A stretch of 64,000 bases of DNA from the NCBI GenBank assembly GCA_037954325.1, contig JBBMNZ010000015.1, forward strand, positions 4,382,001-4,446,000, given 5' to 3'. The position numbers and the translations under genes are program-made. Of the stretch, positions 47,300-61,109 are shown piece after piece. This stretch comes from Fistularia commersonii. Lineage: Eukaryota; Chordata; Actinopteri; Syngnathiformes; Fistulariidae. The notes under the pieces were generated by a model. That model had not been told where the DNA came from. It saw only the letters and a program-made list of their open reading frames with translations, and did not search any database. Position 1 is the stretch's first letter; every line of letters starts with the position of its first letter.

Positions 47300-48354
47300 C
47301 AACAACGAAAAGAAAAAAGAAAAAAACAAGGCATCCCTTTCATTTACAGAACAAATTATCTGTCAGGGTGGGCTTTCTTTTTTTTCTCTTTTTTTTTTTC
47401 AAACCGCATTTATTTATTCATTCATTTATTTATTTAGTGTTTTTTGTCCCTGTGAGCCCCCAATTAGGTGGCTGGAGGTGCTCGGAAGTGATGGTTGATG
47501 ATGCTGAGTGAGGGAGAAACAGAAGGATATTAAGGACAGTGCCAGTGCATCTCCCTTTTTCTTTTTTTCCTAACTTTGCTCCAGCGTCCACAATGTGGAT
47601 GAAGTCACCTGTCTGTAATGTGTTAAACACATTTTTAGCAGTTAAATACCCTTTTCTTTCTGCATCTGCTCAGTAATGATTGTCAGAGAATAGTGAGTAT
47701 ACATTACTTTCCAGTGCTTTATATTTGAGGAACATGAACATCGGATAGGACAATAGGGGACAGCAGTTGTTGAGTAGTTTAAAAACCTTTGTTCAGAGGT
47801 AGAAGCAAAGGGGTATCATAATACAATCATCCTTCTTGTCCACAGCAAAACCTTTCCAGTTTTATCTTTGAAATATTTGCTTTCATGTATGGAAACCTGC
47901 AAAACCTGAAGGACTATAACTAAGTACAGTATTCGAAAGCGGCCTCCTGTTCATTCCTTTAGTATTCCCATTGGTTACACACAGCACACCCTCCCTCCGG
48001 CTCAAACATAATCAATCGAACTGAACTGGATAACTATACATAATTTAAGCGTGACCACCATTTTACTGATATGTGTAAGGGCAGCCAGTGAGATAACACC
48101 TTCAAAGACTAAATGGGAGTATTTAAATGGGCAAGATTTTCACAATTATGTTCATATAGCTCAATCTACTCAGAGTTGTCTTAGTTTCCTGGCCACATCA
48201 TTGCCCATTTCAATGGTCAAAAAGGATTCCTGTTGTCATTGGGTGAGAGGTGAGGTACACTCTAGATGAGTCGATCACGTATGTACACACCAACAACTCT
48301 AATTCATGCTCCTTTGCGCTTTAGGATTGGCAATTGTGTGTTTTTACCATATGG
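47300..48354. other. Unique DNA
   Basis: TTTA/TTCA run at about 47408-47436. Nothing else recognised. Confidence 0.45.
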
Positions 48355-48485
48355 TTTTTGGGCTGTTGGGGGAACAAAAGAACCCATAGAAGCATGCAAA
48401 ACCTGTAAACTCCACACAGAGAAGGCCCCTGTCAGAATCAAACCAAGGATGTTCTTGCTGAGAGCCGTAAATGCTGACACCATAC
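48355..48485 (-). mobile_element. SINE-like repeat fragment, copy 7
   Basis: Minus-strand scrap holding AGCATGCAAAACCTGTAAAC, TCCACACAGAGAAGGCCCC and TCAGAATCAAACCAAGGATG (the B-box side), then GCTGACACCA. The tail half is missing. Confidence 0.7.
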
Positions 48486-51400
48486 TTACCAACTTTTGTC
48501 ATAATAATGGCAACATGATTGTATTCAACCCCCGCTGCAGCTGCAAATCTAGCAATAGGTGGTTCTGCATCAAAGAAATATGTTGTCTGCTCTAACTTGG
48601 TGACATCCTGGATAAGAAGGCTCATGGAGTTAATGCAAATTTTTTTTTTAAATTTGTAGTTTGTTTTTATTTTATGCCGTGGCTGATTCTGCGATCACCA
48701 TCCGGGGCATCTTTGAGATAATGCAACAATAGCAAAAATAATTTTACAGCAAGAACTAATTTTCTACGTCAAGGAAGAAACTTGTATCTGATGGATGTTG
48801 GATGTTAGGTTGGCAAATACATATTGCTATGATGCAATGATGTAACATTCGACAGTGTCTCTTTTTTTTTTTTCTTTTAAATTCATGCAGAAGAAGCCAT
48901 ACAGTTGTGCAGATTCTTTTGTTCAGCCTGATCTCCTACTGCTGACTGATGATACACTGAAAAAATATGCATTTCAGTCAAAGAAACTTGACTACTTGTT
49001 CTTGGAATGGTTTAAAAACTGACACAATTAAAATTTTCAATCGGATCAGGAAAAACAGATACACACCAGCTAAAGCATCTGGAATGGGTGATATTACTGA
49101 GGGATGGAGGCTCGGATCAAGCAACGCATAAATTGAGACATCTCAGTATGGCCTTCGATCTCTCAGAGGTTTGGCATGGATGGGAGTGACCCATGACCCA
49201 TGATTTTGTCACCAATTACTTAACACTAACGTGGTTGATTTCTGAGCTATTGTCATCCAGTTGTATGACTATGAAACATTGTTTTTCAAAACAGATTTGA
49301 GAAGTCAGCCCCAAACTATAGTAAAAACTGTAGTTTGATGTCAGTATGGGACTCAAGGCTGTGTTATAGATCTGGAATGGGAGTGGCTACTATGTTGTGA
49401 TTGTCTGTGAGTCTCAAGAACAAACAATGCATTACAATGCAGACTTCCAAAACAGCCTCACTGATGAGCCTCGGCAGCTGGGGGGATATGTAAATCTCCA
49501 CACATGCATGAATCTGCTCTGCAAGCTTTTGTCCTCTTGCCTCATATGTTACCTAGTCTTGGTTTATGCTTTGTGAATCATCTGGGAAGGGATATACAGG
49601 ATAGCTTTTTTGCATTTTTTTTGGCAGTCAATCTCAGTCCTCAAAGTTTCCTTTACGATAACGAAAAACCATTAGCTGCTGTCAAACAGCCAAGAAGAGA
49701 GATTATTTTTTTTATTGAAATAAGATTAAAATGATAAGTTTGACTGAGGTTTCCACCTGATAAAATATTTCAGCTCATAAGCGCAGTGTGGGCACAGGGA
49801 TTAGACAAGGAAAAGAGGGGGGAGTGGGGTGGGCCACAGACATGTGCGAGGGAGAGAGAGAGAGAAAGAAGGAGAGAGAGAAAGAGAGAGAAATTCATAA
49901 TGTATAATAAAACAAAAGGTGTCATGGGAAATAACAGTGATATTAAAATTAGAGTAAGGTTGGATCTATATGAAAAATGCAGATTTGAAAATGTAAATGA
50001 TGATGATGATGAGAGACTGGGGATAGATGTGAAATTGCGATAGTGATGTGGAAATAAAGGGGGAGATGCTCTTTCTTAGAGAGACAGATTCACACCAGAA
50101 TAAAAGGATAATTATAACAAAAGACAAAGATTGAGAGGTGATGGGATCAAGCATGGGATGCAGTTAAGTGATTTTAGAATAGAGAACCACTATACACATT
50201 CATCTACATTAATAATTTAGATAACAGTTTGAAAAGCAAAGAACATTTTCATGTGAAAGGTAAATCATAACTGTGTTAAGTTTGTCTCCAAACAGCCCAC
50301 ATTAGAGTTACTTTAACCATTTCATTTATATCTTTTTTTAAGAGGTCATTTTGTAAAAAGGCCCTGAAGTACACATATGATTTACTTAATAGAAGGCTTG
50401 ATTGTAAGAAAAATAACCATGCATTTTGCAAAAACAGTAATCAAGACAAGAAATGGATAATGTAATATTGTCAGTCACTTAAGCCAACCGATGCACTGAT
50501 ATAGAGCAGTTCTTCCACCCATTAGATCTTCTTAAAAAATAGCACAGATATTTGAATTTGGCAATCCAGTGACTGCAGGAAAATGATATCCCAAACTCAT
50601 GTTGTCTTATTTAATACTTTAATGCTGAAATTAACATTTCTATTAATTTGAATCCAAACTGAGCATAAGTCATTTATTCTTAGATTGTTCTTGAGCAGAA
50701 GAACTGCTATGTGCAGTCTCTTTTACTCCATTCATTTTCAGATATCGGTCTTAATCTTGTTTTGGCTTTGTTTGTATTCTGCATTTCTTGGTATTTTTGT
50801 GATGAGTAATCTTTTTGATACTGCCGTATGGTGACATAATCACGAAACATTGGTCTTAGCTTTCATAATATTTTCATCAACAGATCAACTAAGGTGATCA
50901 TACAACTCAAATTGACAGAGGTTATAAAGAGCAAAGAAATTCATACTTGTATGTTTGGTGTTTACTGTCACAGTCAGTGGGAGTACGCACATAACATGGC
51001 AATAACCTTTTCTATGTAGAGCTCTCTCTATGCATTTGCTGTATTTCAAACCCAGCACTTGTTGCTTGGGTTGTATATATGCAAAACACCATTGCAAAGA
51101 GCATTAGTTTTAATGCTCTCAACATCTTTGAACTCTCAAACCAATAAAACTTGCTTTGCAATGTGATGAATTGGCAAGATTTTTATACAATTATAATTAA
51201 CATTTAGCTTTTTTTAGGCAGAGGGTATTTGATTTTGCACTCAGCATGTCAATGCGAATATCATCATTCACCCTGCTAAAGATATCATTGACCAGTGACC
51301 CTTCCTTTATCCTCCCCTTAAAGAGAGTACAGAGATCCCCTTTAGTCAAAAGGAAAGGAAGAGTAAAAGGAGACCCCATTTGATATGAGCCTCCCCGAGG

Positions 51401-52324
51401 GGCTCTCTTGCTACTAAAGAATGCTAAAAGTTCAAGTTCCAGCAACTAGCCCCTGAAAGCTGACCTGGTCTGCGACATGTCCTTTATTGCAAGCCAGCAC
51501 AAGACAAGGACAAGAGGAGACAGGCCAGGCTCGAGCAGCCAAAAAGTTTGACTTTTTTGATTTTTTACAACGTTATGATTATTCTTCATTTCAATGTTGC
51601 AAATGTAAAGTACACGATTTGCTTTAAGTGTAAGACTTGAATCAAGATAAAAGTTGAGTGTGGTCTTTTGATTAATTTCTATACCAACTAATTGAAATTC
51701 TTAGTGATATTTGTGTATGTTTTTGCCCTGCATTCATATACATTGTCCAGTGCTCATCAAGTCCATTTTAAGTTGGCAGGGCATTATGTAGAGCAAAACA
51801 TCACCTGGACTTTTACGGTCTTTTTCTTGGGACACTTATTCTTAAGTAATAAAAACAAATCACCGACAGAAAAAAAAACTCATGACCAGAGAAATTAACT
51901 GATGAATGGTAAATGTACAAAATGTTGGAATGGTCTTATAATGACATTTAAAAAAAATAAAACAAACTTCTACTACATTACACTCAATGAATTCAAATTA
52001 GCCCACTGCGAGTATAAATGTGAAACAAGTCAAATAATGTTACTCTGCTTTTTTGGCAATACATATGCAGAAATTCATTATCAAAGGCCTATGATGAAAA
52101 CATGGACAGAGGTGTGCCCCATTTTATTGGGAAAGCTCATCAATCTAAAATCTCCTGACATTTACCTGACAAATAATTAAATTGAGACCATACAACGTGT
52201 TACCACAGGTGCTGGCAATGGGTTTAAATTGTGAAATACTGATTTGTCTGCAATGAGGAATTTACCGGGAATGTCAGAAAATATGTGGCATCAATGCATT
52301 GTTTGATATAGATTGTTTTTTCTA
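48486..52324. other. Unique DNA, small purine array
   Basis: An imperfect GA-rich array lies at 49849-49892, followed at 49997-50012 by a short GAT run. Complex blocks at 48890-49260 and 51380-51540 may be regulatory. Open frames are short and featureless. Confidence 0.4.
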
Positions 52325-52351
52325 TTGCTTTAAACTGCAGGTTTAAAGCAA
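52325..52351. repeat. Near-perfect palindrome, 11-bp arms
   Basis: TTGCTTTAAAC and GTTTAAAGCAA flank the 5-nt TGCAG. One missing C keeps it from being a full palindrome centred on a PstI-type CTGCAG. Confidence 0.8.
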
Positions 52352-53460
52352 CTCAGCTATTGATCATACTTTCAGATTTTCTTCACAGGTTTTAAAAACA
52401 AAAGAGAACTGTTATTTACATTCCCTGAAATCCTTTAAAGGGGCTACTGAGACCTTGTGAAGGCCAATGAAACGCTTAAATACTTTTGTTGACCCCAGTC
52501 CCCTTAAAACTAGGAAATAAAATTGCTAGTAACACAGTGGATAAAAGGCACTGGCATTAAGAGCAATCATTACGGTAGAGTTTTTCAGTGAAACTTGAAA
52601 AAAAGATGATCATAATTGGTTAGTACTTAAGGTATTACCTTGTTGTCTGCTCTTTAACAGAAAAGAGTGATAGCAGATAAAATAGAATTGGGTGATCACA
52701 TGTGCCGCCTTGCCTCACTAGTAGACCAGATTTAAATATCCAAAGCTGTCTTAACACGGGGACATTACTGGCTACCAGTAATTTCATGGGGCTCCTTCTA
52801 GGTACTGTAAAGTAGTTTAGGTACAAACTGTATAGATATATAAATACTGCTCAGTCTGAACAGCAGCTGGAATGGGAGTTAGAGTGGTCGAACCTGTACG
52901 AGCATATCACGGTCTTTTGTTATTGATCAGCTTTACCCCTGTACACCCAACAAGGCTCTGGGCCTTGAGCCAAGGAGAGCGGTCGTGCCTTGGATCTCAT
53001 TTCCACTGTGTCCTTGGCGAAGTGAGGGTGAAGCCTGGAAATAGGGCTGCGGTATTAATAAATAATTTAAGGCATGCAAAATCCCTGCGTGTGAAATAAT
53101 TACTGAAAAATATCTTTAAGTGAACATTGGAATATTCTTTGTTGGGACCCTTTGCTTGACGTAAAAGCCAGAATTTAGCATAATATCATGAAATCATTTT
53201 TCTTTTCAAAATCTGTCCCTTTGCCTGTCCAGTCAATGAGGGAACGGTCAGATGTGATCAACCCTGAACACCTGAAATTTCAAGCAGGGATTCAAGGGAC
53301 ACATTTCACATTCCATGATGAACTAACCTGATTTTTTTCAGTTTTAATTCTAATAGAAGTATTTTCTCTTCGCTGATAAGGATCCTGATTTTTTTTCCCC
53401 CTTAATAAATCTAATAGTAGTATTTTCTCCTTGGTGATGAGGATAAGAAAGACAAGTAAT
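52352..53460. other. Unique DNA with one complex block
   Basis: 52860-53100 is complex with kept CpGs (GAGAGCGGTCGTGCCTTGG, GGCTGCGGTATTAATAAAT) and may be regulatory. 53333-53460 has two GTATTTTCTC-containing near-repeats about 75 bp apart. Confidence 0.3.
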
Positions 53461-53955
53461 AATAGAATCAAAAGTAGATTTAAATATGAACACAACACCG
53501 ATGCTCTCTACAGGAAGGGTCAGAGCAGGATGTTCTTCCTGAGGAGACTGATGTTGTTTGGCATCTGTAGCGGGCTCCTCCAGACCTTTTACCAGTTTAT
53601 GGTTGCCAGTGCACTCTTCTTTGGTATAGTGTGCTGGTGAGGCGGTGCCAGGACTGGTGAGGTCAATAGTCTCAATAAGGTAGTGAGGAAAGTCTGCTCA
53701 GTGGTGGTACTGAACCTGTTGTTGTCTTTTGTCTACTGTTATCTAATTGTACGAGGATTTTTTGTTTTTGTTTTGCTATATCCTGTCTTCTGCCTTTCTA
53801 TTTATATTTATACTCATATTTATATTCATATTTATTTCCCTTTTTTTGACATTATAACTGTTACGCTGCTGTGACAAAGGAATTTCCCCTATGGAGAACA
53901 ATACAGTTTATCTTATCTTATCTTATCTTATCTTATCTTATCTTATCTTATCTTA
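53461..53955 (+). pseudogene. LINE ORF C-terminus and 3' end with (TCTTA)n tail
   Basis: The plus strand reads NTDALYRKGQSRMFFLRRLM, then LFGICSGLLQTFYQFMVASA and LFFGIVCW, followed after a stop by GGARTG-like text and VNSLNKVVRKV. The pattern KGQSRxFFLRRLxxFG...FYxxxVASAxFFGxVCW is the C-terminal end of a fish LINE reverse-transcriptase ORF (CR1/L2/Rex1 type, not resolved). The untranslated end follows and finishes GGAATTTCCCCTATGGAG with a (TCTTA)n tail at 53911-53955. It is 5' truncated with a TGA within the ORF: dead. Confidence 0.8.
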
Positions 53956-54215
53956 GACCTTAAAACACTTGATAGCCTTAACTTTGACACTTTATATTTT
54001 ATTGTATTTCTTATTCTCCCTCCTTCCTACTATTATCTATTATTGTTATGTTTTACTTGAAACTCTGGCACAACAATTTCCTTCGGGATAAATAAAGTTG
54101 TTCTTATCTTATCTTGTCTTATCTTATCTTATCTTATCTTATCTTATCTTATCTTATCTTATCTTATCTTATCTTATCTTATCTTATCTTATCTTATCCT
54201 ATCCTATCTTATCTT
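53956..54215 (+). mobile_element. Second LINE-like 3' end with long (TCTTA)n tail
   Basis: A 145-bp body ending CAATTTCCTTCGGGATAAAT, then AAAGTTG, runs into (TCTTA)n from 54101 to 54215 with a few variant units (TCTTG, TCCTA). Its end differs from the preceding element, so this is a separate insertion or a related family placed directly after the first tail. Confidence 0.75.
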
Positions 54216-54307
54216 CATTCAAAGCTTGAGATGCTAAAGCCAAGCTGCCCTCACAACAACAATGGGGAAAACAGAAGTAGATCATGTACTTCAAGCGTGT
54301 GCGCATA

Positions 54308-54344
54308 CGCACACACACACACACACGCACTCACACACACACAC
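54308..54344 (+). repeat. (CA)n microsatellite, imperfect
   Basis: CA units broken by CGCACTCA. Confidence 0.95.
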
Positions 54345-54509
54345 TTAGAATATTGACTTACGTAACTGTTCAAATAAATATCAAGATATATTGACATTAA
54401 TATATCCATGTAAACAATGTGTAAGTAAGTCCACTGCAATCCCTTAATGTCTGTACTCCCTGGTGACCCTGAGTAGCTGCTACTTGTTTCTTTTTTTTTG
54501 ACACATCAG
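54345..54509. other. Unique DNA
   Basis: Nothing recognised. It ends in a T-rich acceptor-like stretch. Confidence 0.5.
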
Positions 54510-54720
54510 ATGAAGAAGAAGAGGGCGGCATCAGTGGAAAGAGGTGGAGGCGAGCCAGTCATGCTAGCGGGCGCCGCATTTCTCACTTGGTTAACACCTC
54601 GCTGAAGAACAGGATGCCAGGCTCGGACGTACCAACACCCCCCCATCCACCATCCTCCCACCTCCACCCCTCCGACTCCCATCACCGCATTGCACACAAT
54701 GTTTCACTTTCTTATTTCTC
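54510..54720 (+). CDS. CpG-rich candidate exon, unrecognised protein
   Basis: TTTCTTTTTTTTTGACACATCAG is a strong acceptor-like stretch ending at 54509. The following frame (phase 1 start) is open to 54802 and begins with an acidic run DEEEEGG, then ISGKRWRRASHASGRRISHL and VNTSLKNRMPGSD, then a proline/histidine/serine-rich part. CpGs are clustered at about 54525-54630 (GCGGGCGCCGC), unlike the CpG-poor flanks. The true donor is unclear; the coding part may end well before 54720. Its phase would accept the exon-like piece at 35.6 kb, which is weak support. An enhancer or a minor CpG cluster is the alternative. No family is recognised. Confidence 0.28.
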
Positions 54721-55276
54721 TCCATCAGTGCCCTGTGACCTTACATGTGTTTTGATTAAAAGCTTTGCTGCTTCAGACTGTCCAAACCTCACATGTATTT
54801 GACTGTCTTTAGTGTGGATCTTCTCAGCTCGGCATTTGTAGGTTTGCCACATTGATCCTTTGTCCATTTCTTCTTGGCGCCTGCTTGATTTGCTAATGAA
54901 AACGACTGATTAAAAACACCTTAAAAGAACAAGTCAGTTTGTCCAGTTGGTCATTAAAGAACCAGAAATAATAAGGGATTAGAAAAAAAAAGAAAAAGAA
55001 AAGCAAATAGTTTCAGAAGTATCTAGTATTTCTAAGATCTACGTACTTCACAGTTTTGTCACTTTATATCATAGGTTGTAAGACTTGGAAGACTACCAGC
55101 ATTGCAACTAAGGGCAGATTATTCAGTTTTAATGTCCATAATAAGATGTGCAGGGTAAACAAAAAATAAGAATCAACACTTACAGTGCACGATATCAAAA
55201 TCATTGTTTGAAGTCATGTTTTTTTGTGCATTTTATGAATGATTTTAACAAGCCCCTCATACAGAATATATTAAAT
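54721..55276. other. Unique DNA
   Basis: A-rich run at about 54982-55006. Nothing else recognised. Confidence 0.5.
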
Positions 55277-55367
55277 AAAGAAAAAGAAAGAAAAGAAAAG
55301 AAAAGAAAAGAAAAGAAAAGAAAAGAAAAGAAAAGAAAAGAAAAGAAAAGAAAAGAAAAGAAAAGGG
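55277..55367 (+). repeat. (AAAAG)n homopurine array
   Basis: Ninety-one consecutive purines, mostly AAAAG units. Confidence 0.98.
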
Positions 55368-57839
55368 CAAAAAATGTAATGTCCTTTCTAACTTTATTGT
55401 CCAGCATATTTTCTTTTGTCTATTTTTGCTCAGCCAGGCCCTAAAATAATTAAATTACAAATGTTGTATTGTTTCCAGTTTTCAAAAGGAACGTAAAGCT
55501 CATAGCTGTATGTTATATATATATATATATATATATATTTAACATTGCCTACCACAAAATTGTGAATTAAAGTTACAGAATAATGGGTTGCCATTATTAT
55601 TACTGTTTCTTTTGGTGTTAATATTAATAATTATACTTACAAATGGGGCTGCGACCAAGATAACCTTAATAGTGATGGTGGTAGTTTAATGCTAATGAGC
55701 ATTCTGAAAATAATAGGTGTTGACAAATTACACAAATAATAATTGTGGCATTCCCTTTCCCTCCTGGCACAGCAGTCATAGTTTGACAATTCTCTTCCAT
55801 TTTTAGTTGCACTGTAAGCACGATACTTAGTCACTCTTTTTTCTTTGCTATTGTATACAATTACCTATGATTAGTTTGGCAATTTATATTGAAAAAAAGT
55901 AAATAAATAATAGATAACAGGTGAATTAAATAGTAGTCTTTATATACAAGAAATAATTTCCGTGGAAATAATATCTAGAGACAAAGCATCTAAGTCAAAT
56001 TTACTTGGGACGTAATGTTTGCCCTTTTGGTTTTTCAGCAATTCTATCTAAGTACTACAATCTTTCCTGGCAGTAACATACATTTTTCTGTCATTTTTTC
56101 AGCATAGTTGAACTGTCTAGCAACTTTCTGAATAAATAATAATACTTCATTTTTGGCTTTACTTTCAACACTTTAACTATTGCATAGCTATATTGGTCAT
56201 CATATCAGTTCTAAGACCTACTACCAATTGCCTGAACTACATTCTTTTAAGTTGATTTGTTTATTACAGTTTATATTATTCACAGTTTTCACAATTCCTC
56301 AATCTAACTTCGTGGCTGGCTGCTTATATATGAACCAGGTATTTTTGTTTTAATCAGCTTAACAAAGTCCCACTGACAATTAGCAGGACATATTAATATC
56401 AAACAATTTGAATATTTTAGATATTTTGCACAGGTTTTTGTTGCTGCTATAAGTAAAAGTCACCCAAAGGAGAGGGGGGGAGTAGGGGAGGAAGGGGAGG
56501 CGTGAGGAGGGAGAAAATAGCACTCGATTGGTGACAAAAGATAACAAGAAGTGGCTGCAGGGAGCCTCCAGAACACAGAGTGGTGTGAATGGACCCCATC
56601 TGGTTCCCTCATAAAATGCTGGGGAGACACACATAATAAGACATATATAGACACTTACACACTGTCTTGGTCTGTTTCTCTGTATTTGGGTGCGGGTTGA
56701 CCAGTCCTGGGTAGCCTCATCACCTGGTCCAGGATCCCTGGATGCTCATCGACCTTTCACCATTTCTCTTGGAGGATACACTTCAGCCAAACCAATTTAA
56801 CCAGAAGAAGAAGGGAGCGTGTTGAATTGCACTGTCCATCTGAGCACAACAGTTGGCACATGACATCACTCGGTTTCCATGGCGCATTCCTTAAACATGC
56901 ATTTGACATTCAATAGAATGAATTTGTTGAGATCTGTCAAAAAACGGCCATGACCATTTGTGCCATTTCACACTTTAAAAAATAAATAAATGAATAAAAT
57001 TTGAACGTTAAAATTACCCTCTGCTGTAACAAGTTCTTCAACCTAAACAAGTCACTCATATATTGCTAACATAATCTATTTTTGCCCCCTTGCTCTTATT
57101 TAGTGTTGATTTGTAATGAACACTAGTCTGCTTTATGCAGTCTTTGTTAGGATATGGCACAGGAGTCCTATGTCAGATTATCCCCAACCCTATGTTGTCT
57201 TCTTTCTAACCATATATAGGCATTATGTGACTTCATTATTTCCCCATGATCCAGATATAAATCTGAGGTATGATACCTATAATAACATTGTAGTTCATCA
57301 AAGTAACTTGATAGTTGTACCTGGGAAAACAATCATAATCTGGTAATTTGCGTCCATTGAGAGGGGTCTCATCTGCGGTGCCCAATTGTTTCCTCTAAAG
57401 CAAATGATAATAGCATATATTAGTGCACATAGAGTAATTGGAAACAGATACAGCAAAGGTAATTCCCAACTGGCACTGGTGCCATTTTTTTTATAGATGG
57501 AAAATATACATATGCTTACCTCTGTGTTTACATGGGACTATGTGATTCAAAAATGAGGAGTAGAGATGAACAACACAAGGCCATTCTTAGCCATTTAGCA
57601 TTTTTTACAATTTCCTTACGTTCTTTTTTAGTATCTGAAGCGTGGTCTGTTCATATTGTCCCCAGGGGTACAATAATATATTACGATTATGTACATCACA
57701 CATTCTATACTTCATGGCGACTCCTGCTACTAGCTAAGAATGTCTTCATGCATGTTTTCAGGTCCTTTAAATTGATATCCAAAATTTTTGAGGTGCCCAA
57801 AAAACTGGGTAATAACAGACTGAACGTAGCAGTACTGAC
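55368..57839. other. Unique DNA with a short (TA)n
   Basis: A (TA) run lies at 55514-55538. The rest is AT-rich single-copy DNA. The G/A-rich patch at 56465-56515 and the block 56650-56820 are not classified. Confidence 0.45.
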
Positions 57840-58240
57840 TAACTTCTTCTCTGTTCGACTTTTCCCTTCAGGGGTCGCCACAGCGAATCAACCATCTCCA
57901 TCTAACCCTCCTTCTCTGCATCATGTCGACCAACTCTCTGACTTTTCCTGTCATACTCCCGATATTCAAAGTCCCCACTCTCAGTCCAAGACTCTTGCCT
58001 TTTCTCTATGTTTCCAAACATGCCTTCCTCCTCTCCTTCTTTGACCCACAGTGGCCCATTTTCCACTGGTACCCCTTAGGTCATTGGTACCAATGGCGGC
58101 TATCGTTAACTGATCCGGTATGAGATTATTAGGTTTGATTCACATGTTTGGTTTTTGCAAAAGTTTTATGCCGCATACCCTTCCTGACTCAACCCACTGC
58201 ATTCAGGGAGACAGTGGCCTGTGCCGCTCTGAGTGTACAT
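57840..58240 (-). mobile_element. RTE-type LINE 3' end, minus strand
   Basis: On the plus strand the segment starts CTTCTTCTCTGTTCGACTTT, then CAGGGGTCGCCACAGCGAAT, and ends GCCGCATACCCTTCCTGACT before AACCCACTGC. Read in reverse, TCAGGAAGGGTATGCGGC and CGCTGTGGCGACCCCTGAAG are the 3' untranslated and terminal signature of a very common fish RTE family. The terminal part matches in outline the end of the element at 32.3 kb. The 170-codon frame at 57532-58044 is partly made of this repeat. Confidence 0.8.
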
Positions 58241-60324
<2,084 letters not shown>

Positions 60325-60445
60325 ACAGACCAACGACCTGTATATACACACCCACAAACACATGGAGATACCGCTGGAAACTCCAGACAAAAAATGCCCC
60401 CCCTTTAGAGATACTGACTCACCGCACCACCACGCTGCCCCCCAA
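60325..60445 (-). mobile_element. SINE-like repeat head fragment, copy 8
   Basis: ACACATGGAGATACCGCTGG and AAACTCCAGACAAAAAATGC, then GATACTGACTCACCGCACCA and CCACGCTGCCCCCC. This is the minus-strand head of the family, 3' part missing. Confidence 0.65.
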
Positions 60446-61067
60446 CAATTGCTTGTATTTTAAGTATTATATACAATGAATGTTCAAATAATCAGCTGGT
60501 AACTTAAGTAAAAGTACTCCGAAGTCATTAAATTCCAAGCTTTTGTGACACTATTGACACAATGTGCAATATGTGGGTTTCATATTCAGGTGTCATAATT
60601 ATTTCCACTGAGTTATAAGAACAAGGTTAAGGTGAAACTGTCTACCCGTGTGAAAACTTGCTATAAAATTTCCGTTCTGTTGTTTCACATAATAGTGGTA
60701 CATTACAGTCAGCCTGTTTTCTTCTCTTTCAGGATGTTATCACTTTGCAATTGTGTGAGCCATTGGAGGGAGTGATTGTTGAGTATGGCTGCTGGGTTTG
60801 TTGTTGGGGGAAACAATGGATTTTATTTGATTTGATCTTTCTCCTTCAGAGAGATCCACTGAGAGGATTTTCCTCAGACCACAACTGCCCTCTATCACAA
60901 TCAAAGAGGATATGCCCCCACAAGACAAACAAACAGATGACGACAAATGATGCGTGTGTGTGTTTGTGTGAGTGCGCGCACATGTGCACACTCAATCTAC
61001 GATTGTCTTTTTAATGTCTGAGCATAAATTCTGTTGGGTGTGTGTATATGCATGTGTGCGTATGTCT

Positions 61068-61069
<2 letters not shown>
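60446..61069. other. Unique DNA
   Basis: Acceptor-like TTCTCTTTCAG (60722-60732) and CTCCTTCAG lie near open frames of under 90 codons, with no donor or family. Not called as exons. Confidence 0.4.

Positions 61070-61108
<39 letters not shown>
61070..61108 (+). repeat. (TG)n microsatellite
   Basis: TGAGTG followed by a pure TG run. Confidence 0.96.

Positions 61109-61109
<1 letters not shown>

Noticed and set aside
47148..47511. Overlapping open frames with poly-P and poly-K
   Set aside because: Created by the C11-A25 homopolymer junction.
55148..55444. Lysine/glutamate-rich open frame (KKRKEKK)
   Set aside because: Translation of the AAAAG array.
57532..58044. 170-codon open frame on the plus strand
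   Set aside because: Its second half lies antisense in an RTE 3' end. The first half shows no domain.
60732..61014. Possible exon after TTCTCTTTCAG
   Set aside because: No donor of the right phase. The frame runs into a TG-rich region and has no family features.
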